Shown here in pieces: positions 7,809 to 10,416 of a stretch of DNA of 10,416 bases; position 1 is the first letter of the stretch; each line of letters begins with the position of its first letter. Under the pieces are notes generated by a model, which was not told the origin of the DNA, did not search any database, and saw only the letters and a list, made by a program, of their open reading frames with translations. This stretch comes from Phoronis ovalis. Its lineage: Eukaryota; Phoronida; Phoronidae. The translations under genes and the position numbers were made by a program. Location of the stretch: the NCBI GenBank assembly GCA_028565635.1, contig JAOXYB010063890.1, forward strand, positions 1 to 10,416, written 5' to 3'.

Positions 7809-8689
7809 AAATTCGTACCCAATTCATGTAGCATTGACTGTTTAATATAGGACATTATGAACCACCCTGAGTGCCAGAGCCTATAAATCTCATATTGTAG
7901 ATTTGCTAGATATACTATGGACTTTGGAAATACTATAGAATGAAAATAATTTGTTTTTCCTTTACGCGCTTAGGCGTTTCAAAGCCATTATTTTTAGACA
8001 TCCACCAGTCTGTTTTGTTTATTGGTTTTACATTATCATGCATCACTGGATGCTACACAGTTCCTTTAATATATCCTCAGTAAATAGCTTGCGAATCCTG
8101 TATGTTATTAGTTTATGATTGGCTCATAAAATCTCAGGTTGAAACATAAACTAGTAGTATACTGTGGTGTAAATTTTGTTATGAAGAATTATTGGTCTCT
8201 GATAGCACAATGAGAAATTTCTTAATATGGCAATATAAACAACTGCAAATGTCAAGAAAGGAATATTCTTGTGTATTTTACAAATATTTGTAAAAACCTT
8301 CAAATAATTTAAGCTTATCAAAAGGGCTATTTTAACGCCATAGTCGATTTTAAGTAAAGCACAATTTATAGAATTGGAAAACTATCCACTTATTCAAATG
8401 ACTTGACATGGTTTGAAATCAATAACGATTGTATGTAAGCGTTATGATGAAAAGTTTGGAGAAATAAAAACATCAAAAATTGGGGAAAAGCTTTTCAGGA
8501 TTAAATTCACAATACGTGTATTTTATAGTTTTTAATAAAATTCTTGTTCACATCCTTTATGACAACTTCGATGTATTGTAAGGATTTCTATTAAGAAGGC
8601 ATATGGTTTTTATTATTCCTGAAACACGAAAACAAACACACCAAGAAAAACAATTATACAAAATAACTAGAAGTGCCTTTTAGCAAGGC
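7809..8689. other. Non-coding stretch with nothing recognised
   Basis: AT-rich sequence on both strands with no open frame above about 60 codons, no RNA gene, and no tandem or inverted structure that I can support. Confidence 0.5.
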
Positions 8690-9330
8690 CAGGTTGCACA
8701 CGTAGATATAGTTGGATGTCCAGACCCATTAGGAATATCCTGGACCCATGAATGTCCAAAGACCTCTGGATGACCTTTACCTCTTGTCGAACGTTTCATG
8801 AAATTTTGAGATTTTGATTGTTTGATCTCTGAATGACCTTTTGGACCTCAAAGTCAGCAAAGGTAATCTCTAAATGACCTTTTAACTTCATTTTTGAACT
8901 TTTCATCAAAATTACGTAAATTAATTTTTTGACCTTTTGACCTCAAAATGACCATATGACCCTAAATTACCTGTAAATGAAATAAAACCATCTATTTCGG
9001 AAGCTAAGTACAATTTTAAGATTTTTACCTTTTGACCCCTGAATGATCTTTTGACCTTTAATATCAGCTAACTTACCCCAGGGATGTCATATGTCAAATC
9101 TACGACTGTATCACCACTCTGTCTTGATTTAGACAATCTTCCTTATTAAAATTAGTCAAAAACATGCTAAAAATAAAAAAATGTGACCTTTTGGCCCATA
9201 AAATACCTCCAAAATCATCATGTTGACCTTTAGGTGACCAGATGCCATCATTTGTGAAGGTTTTAAGACATTTTTGAAATTTGACCTACTGATCTCAAAT
9301 TGACCCCTGCCCTAAATTTTTATATGTCCC
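8690..9330. repeat. Degenerate TGACCT-rich repeat tract
   Basis: About nine exact TGACCT words and many TGACCC/TGACCA variants are scattered at short intervals, often as TGACCTTTTGACCTC (for example 8930-8944) or CTGAATGACCTTTTG. A longer similarity links 8829 onward and 9039 onward (CTGAATGA(C/T)CTTTTG… then TCAGC), suggesting an older unit near 210 bp. The tract is non-coding in all frames. Similar GACCTTTGACC-type tracts are, to my knowledge, common dispersed repeats in marine invertebrate genomes; I cannot place the family. Confidence 0.65.
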
Positions 9331-10416
9331 CCTCCCTACTAAGTACATACCTCAAGTTTGGTACCTGTAGCTCAAAGCGTTTCTAAAATATTAACGTTTG
9401 AAAATTGGAAGAAAAAAGATATAATCTCAATAGATTGCATCTGCTGTGGAACCTAATAACAATTTCAAATGTCACTGGACGAACTGTCGGCGCGTAATAT
9501 TGGTAGCAAAACTGAAACAAGGATGTCGGAGGGAAAAAATCTCCGTGAAGCCAAGATATCCATTAGCAGCAGAATTTGATGATCTGTTGCTTAGAACTGG
9601 AAAATTTGTCAGAAGCGATGAATATTCTTTATATTAATGATTCCCATCCTCATGTGGGAATGGGATTTCTTGACAGTGTCCCGAAACATGATTGTCATGT
9701 TGACGTGATTTTTTAACTTTTGTGTGGAATTATTTAAACAGAAGTGTCCCATTAGTGCCACGAGATCAGGAAAAAACAAAAACAAGAGAAAAAAGGTTTA
9801 TTGATACGCTCTAAGAACTTTTAGCCCAGCACTAGAGACAATGGGTGCTATTTCGTACCTGACTTGTCAGATTCGTAATTTTATGATGATACGATATGTT
9901 TCTAAATGTGCGTTATATGACAAACAGGTGTGTTATATGACATCTAGGTGATGTTTAAATTTTTTAAATATATAATTGAAATCAAAATTGATGGATGCTG
10001 CCTGAATGGTAATTTAGAGGTCATACAAAGGTCATTCAAGGTCAATGACAATACTGTTTAATTTCACATAAATAACTATGATACCCATGTAATGTGTATT
10101 GACCATTTCATGGGAAATAGGTGTAGCATGTATTAAGAAAGTAAATAAAATAATACTTACGGCGGCGTCCTCAAGTGTTTCTAAACAGCCTACAGGGAGG
10201 GGGCATGGATTACAGCAGTGGTCTATGATAATTTTTTTTTCTTTATTGTGACTAACTCTAATATTGTGCTTTCCACAGATGACAGCTCATATCAACATAT
10301 CTTCTCTTAATGTTCTTTGTAAATCTTTGAAAGAAAACGCATTCCAAATATTCATTTTGTACAATTGTTAAAATTATACTGTTAGAGATTATTTTATCCA
10401 TACAAACATAATAATA
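9331..10416. other. Non-coding stretch, right part of the repeat-rich region
   Basis: Mostly AT-rich. It contains an open frame of 63 codons at 9446-9637 that starts with CTG and is unrecognised, a small hairpin (ATTCCCA at 9640-9646 with TGGGAAT at 9655-9661), a 20-bp duplicate at 9912-9951 and three AGGTCA words at 10018-10044. ACTTAC at 10155-10160 would read as a GTAAGT splice donor on the minus strand, but no exon can be supported beside it. Confidence 0.45.
9912..9951. repeat. 20-bp direct repeat, two copies
   Basis: GTTATATGACAAACAGGTGT is followed directly by GTTATATGACATCTAGGTGA. The period is 20 bp with four mismatches. It is too short to say more. Confidence 0.6.

Noticed and set aside
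10155-10203. Minus-strand exon ending at a GTAAGT donor
   Set aside because: The donor consensus is good, but the adjacent frames contain stops within a dozen codons and nothing is recognisable.

Overview
The window looks like nuclear DNA from a multicellular eukaryote, most likely a marine invertebrate. It is AT-rich and sparsely coding, with simple and minisatellite repeats, a foldback element, and one protein of animal type. I see no bacterial operon layout, no Shine-Dalgarno spacing, no rRNA or tRNA and no CRISPR. A cnidarian-like source is my guess from the domain architecture alone.

Layout: 1-458 is AT-rich with nothing recognisable. 459-948 is a foldback or MITE-like element. 949-1785 is non-coding with a weak TATA-like site. 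About 1786-2105 is a 31-bp minisatellite. 2350 is a good splice acceptor just ahead of the only clear gene locus, 2382 to about 6850. 7024-8689 is non-coding apart from a 0.2-kb tandem duplication (7359-7808). 8690-9330 is a degenerate TGACCT-rich repeat tract. 9331-10416 is non-coding, with an orphan 63-codon frame and AGGTCA words in the opposite orientation.

The locus encodes, in order, an N-terminal helical/TPR-like segment, a GlnD/DUF294-type nucleotidyltransferase domain (GS-x10-D-I-E signature) and a long array of almost identical 43-residue tetratricopeptide repeats of the kinesin-light-chain/nephrocystin-3 (TPR_12) kind. It reads as one ancestral gene, now broken in three ways. There is a single in-frame TAA at 3753. 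There is a one-base excess in a T8 run at 3984-3991. A tandem duplication of about 1.03 kb copied the second half of the TPR array and part of the C-terminal module. The downstream copy (about 5635-6655) has several stops and indels, yet it is the copy joined to the original C-terminal end (6556 to about 6850). The two long open pieces, 457 and 554 codons, are otherwise clean. The locus is therefore either a young pseudogene, or a gene carrying assembly or allelic errors, or possibly two separately used proteins.

I found no multi-gene system. The points of most interest are the broken NTase-TPR gene, the homogenised TPR array whose variation sits at a few positions, and the repeat elements around it.
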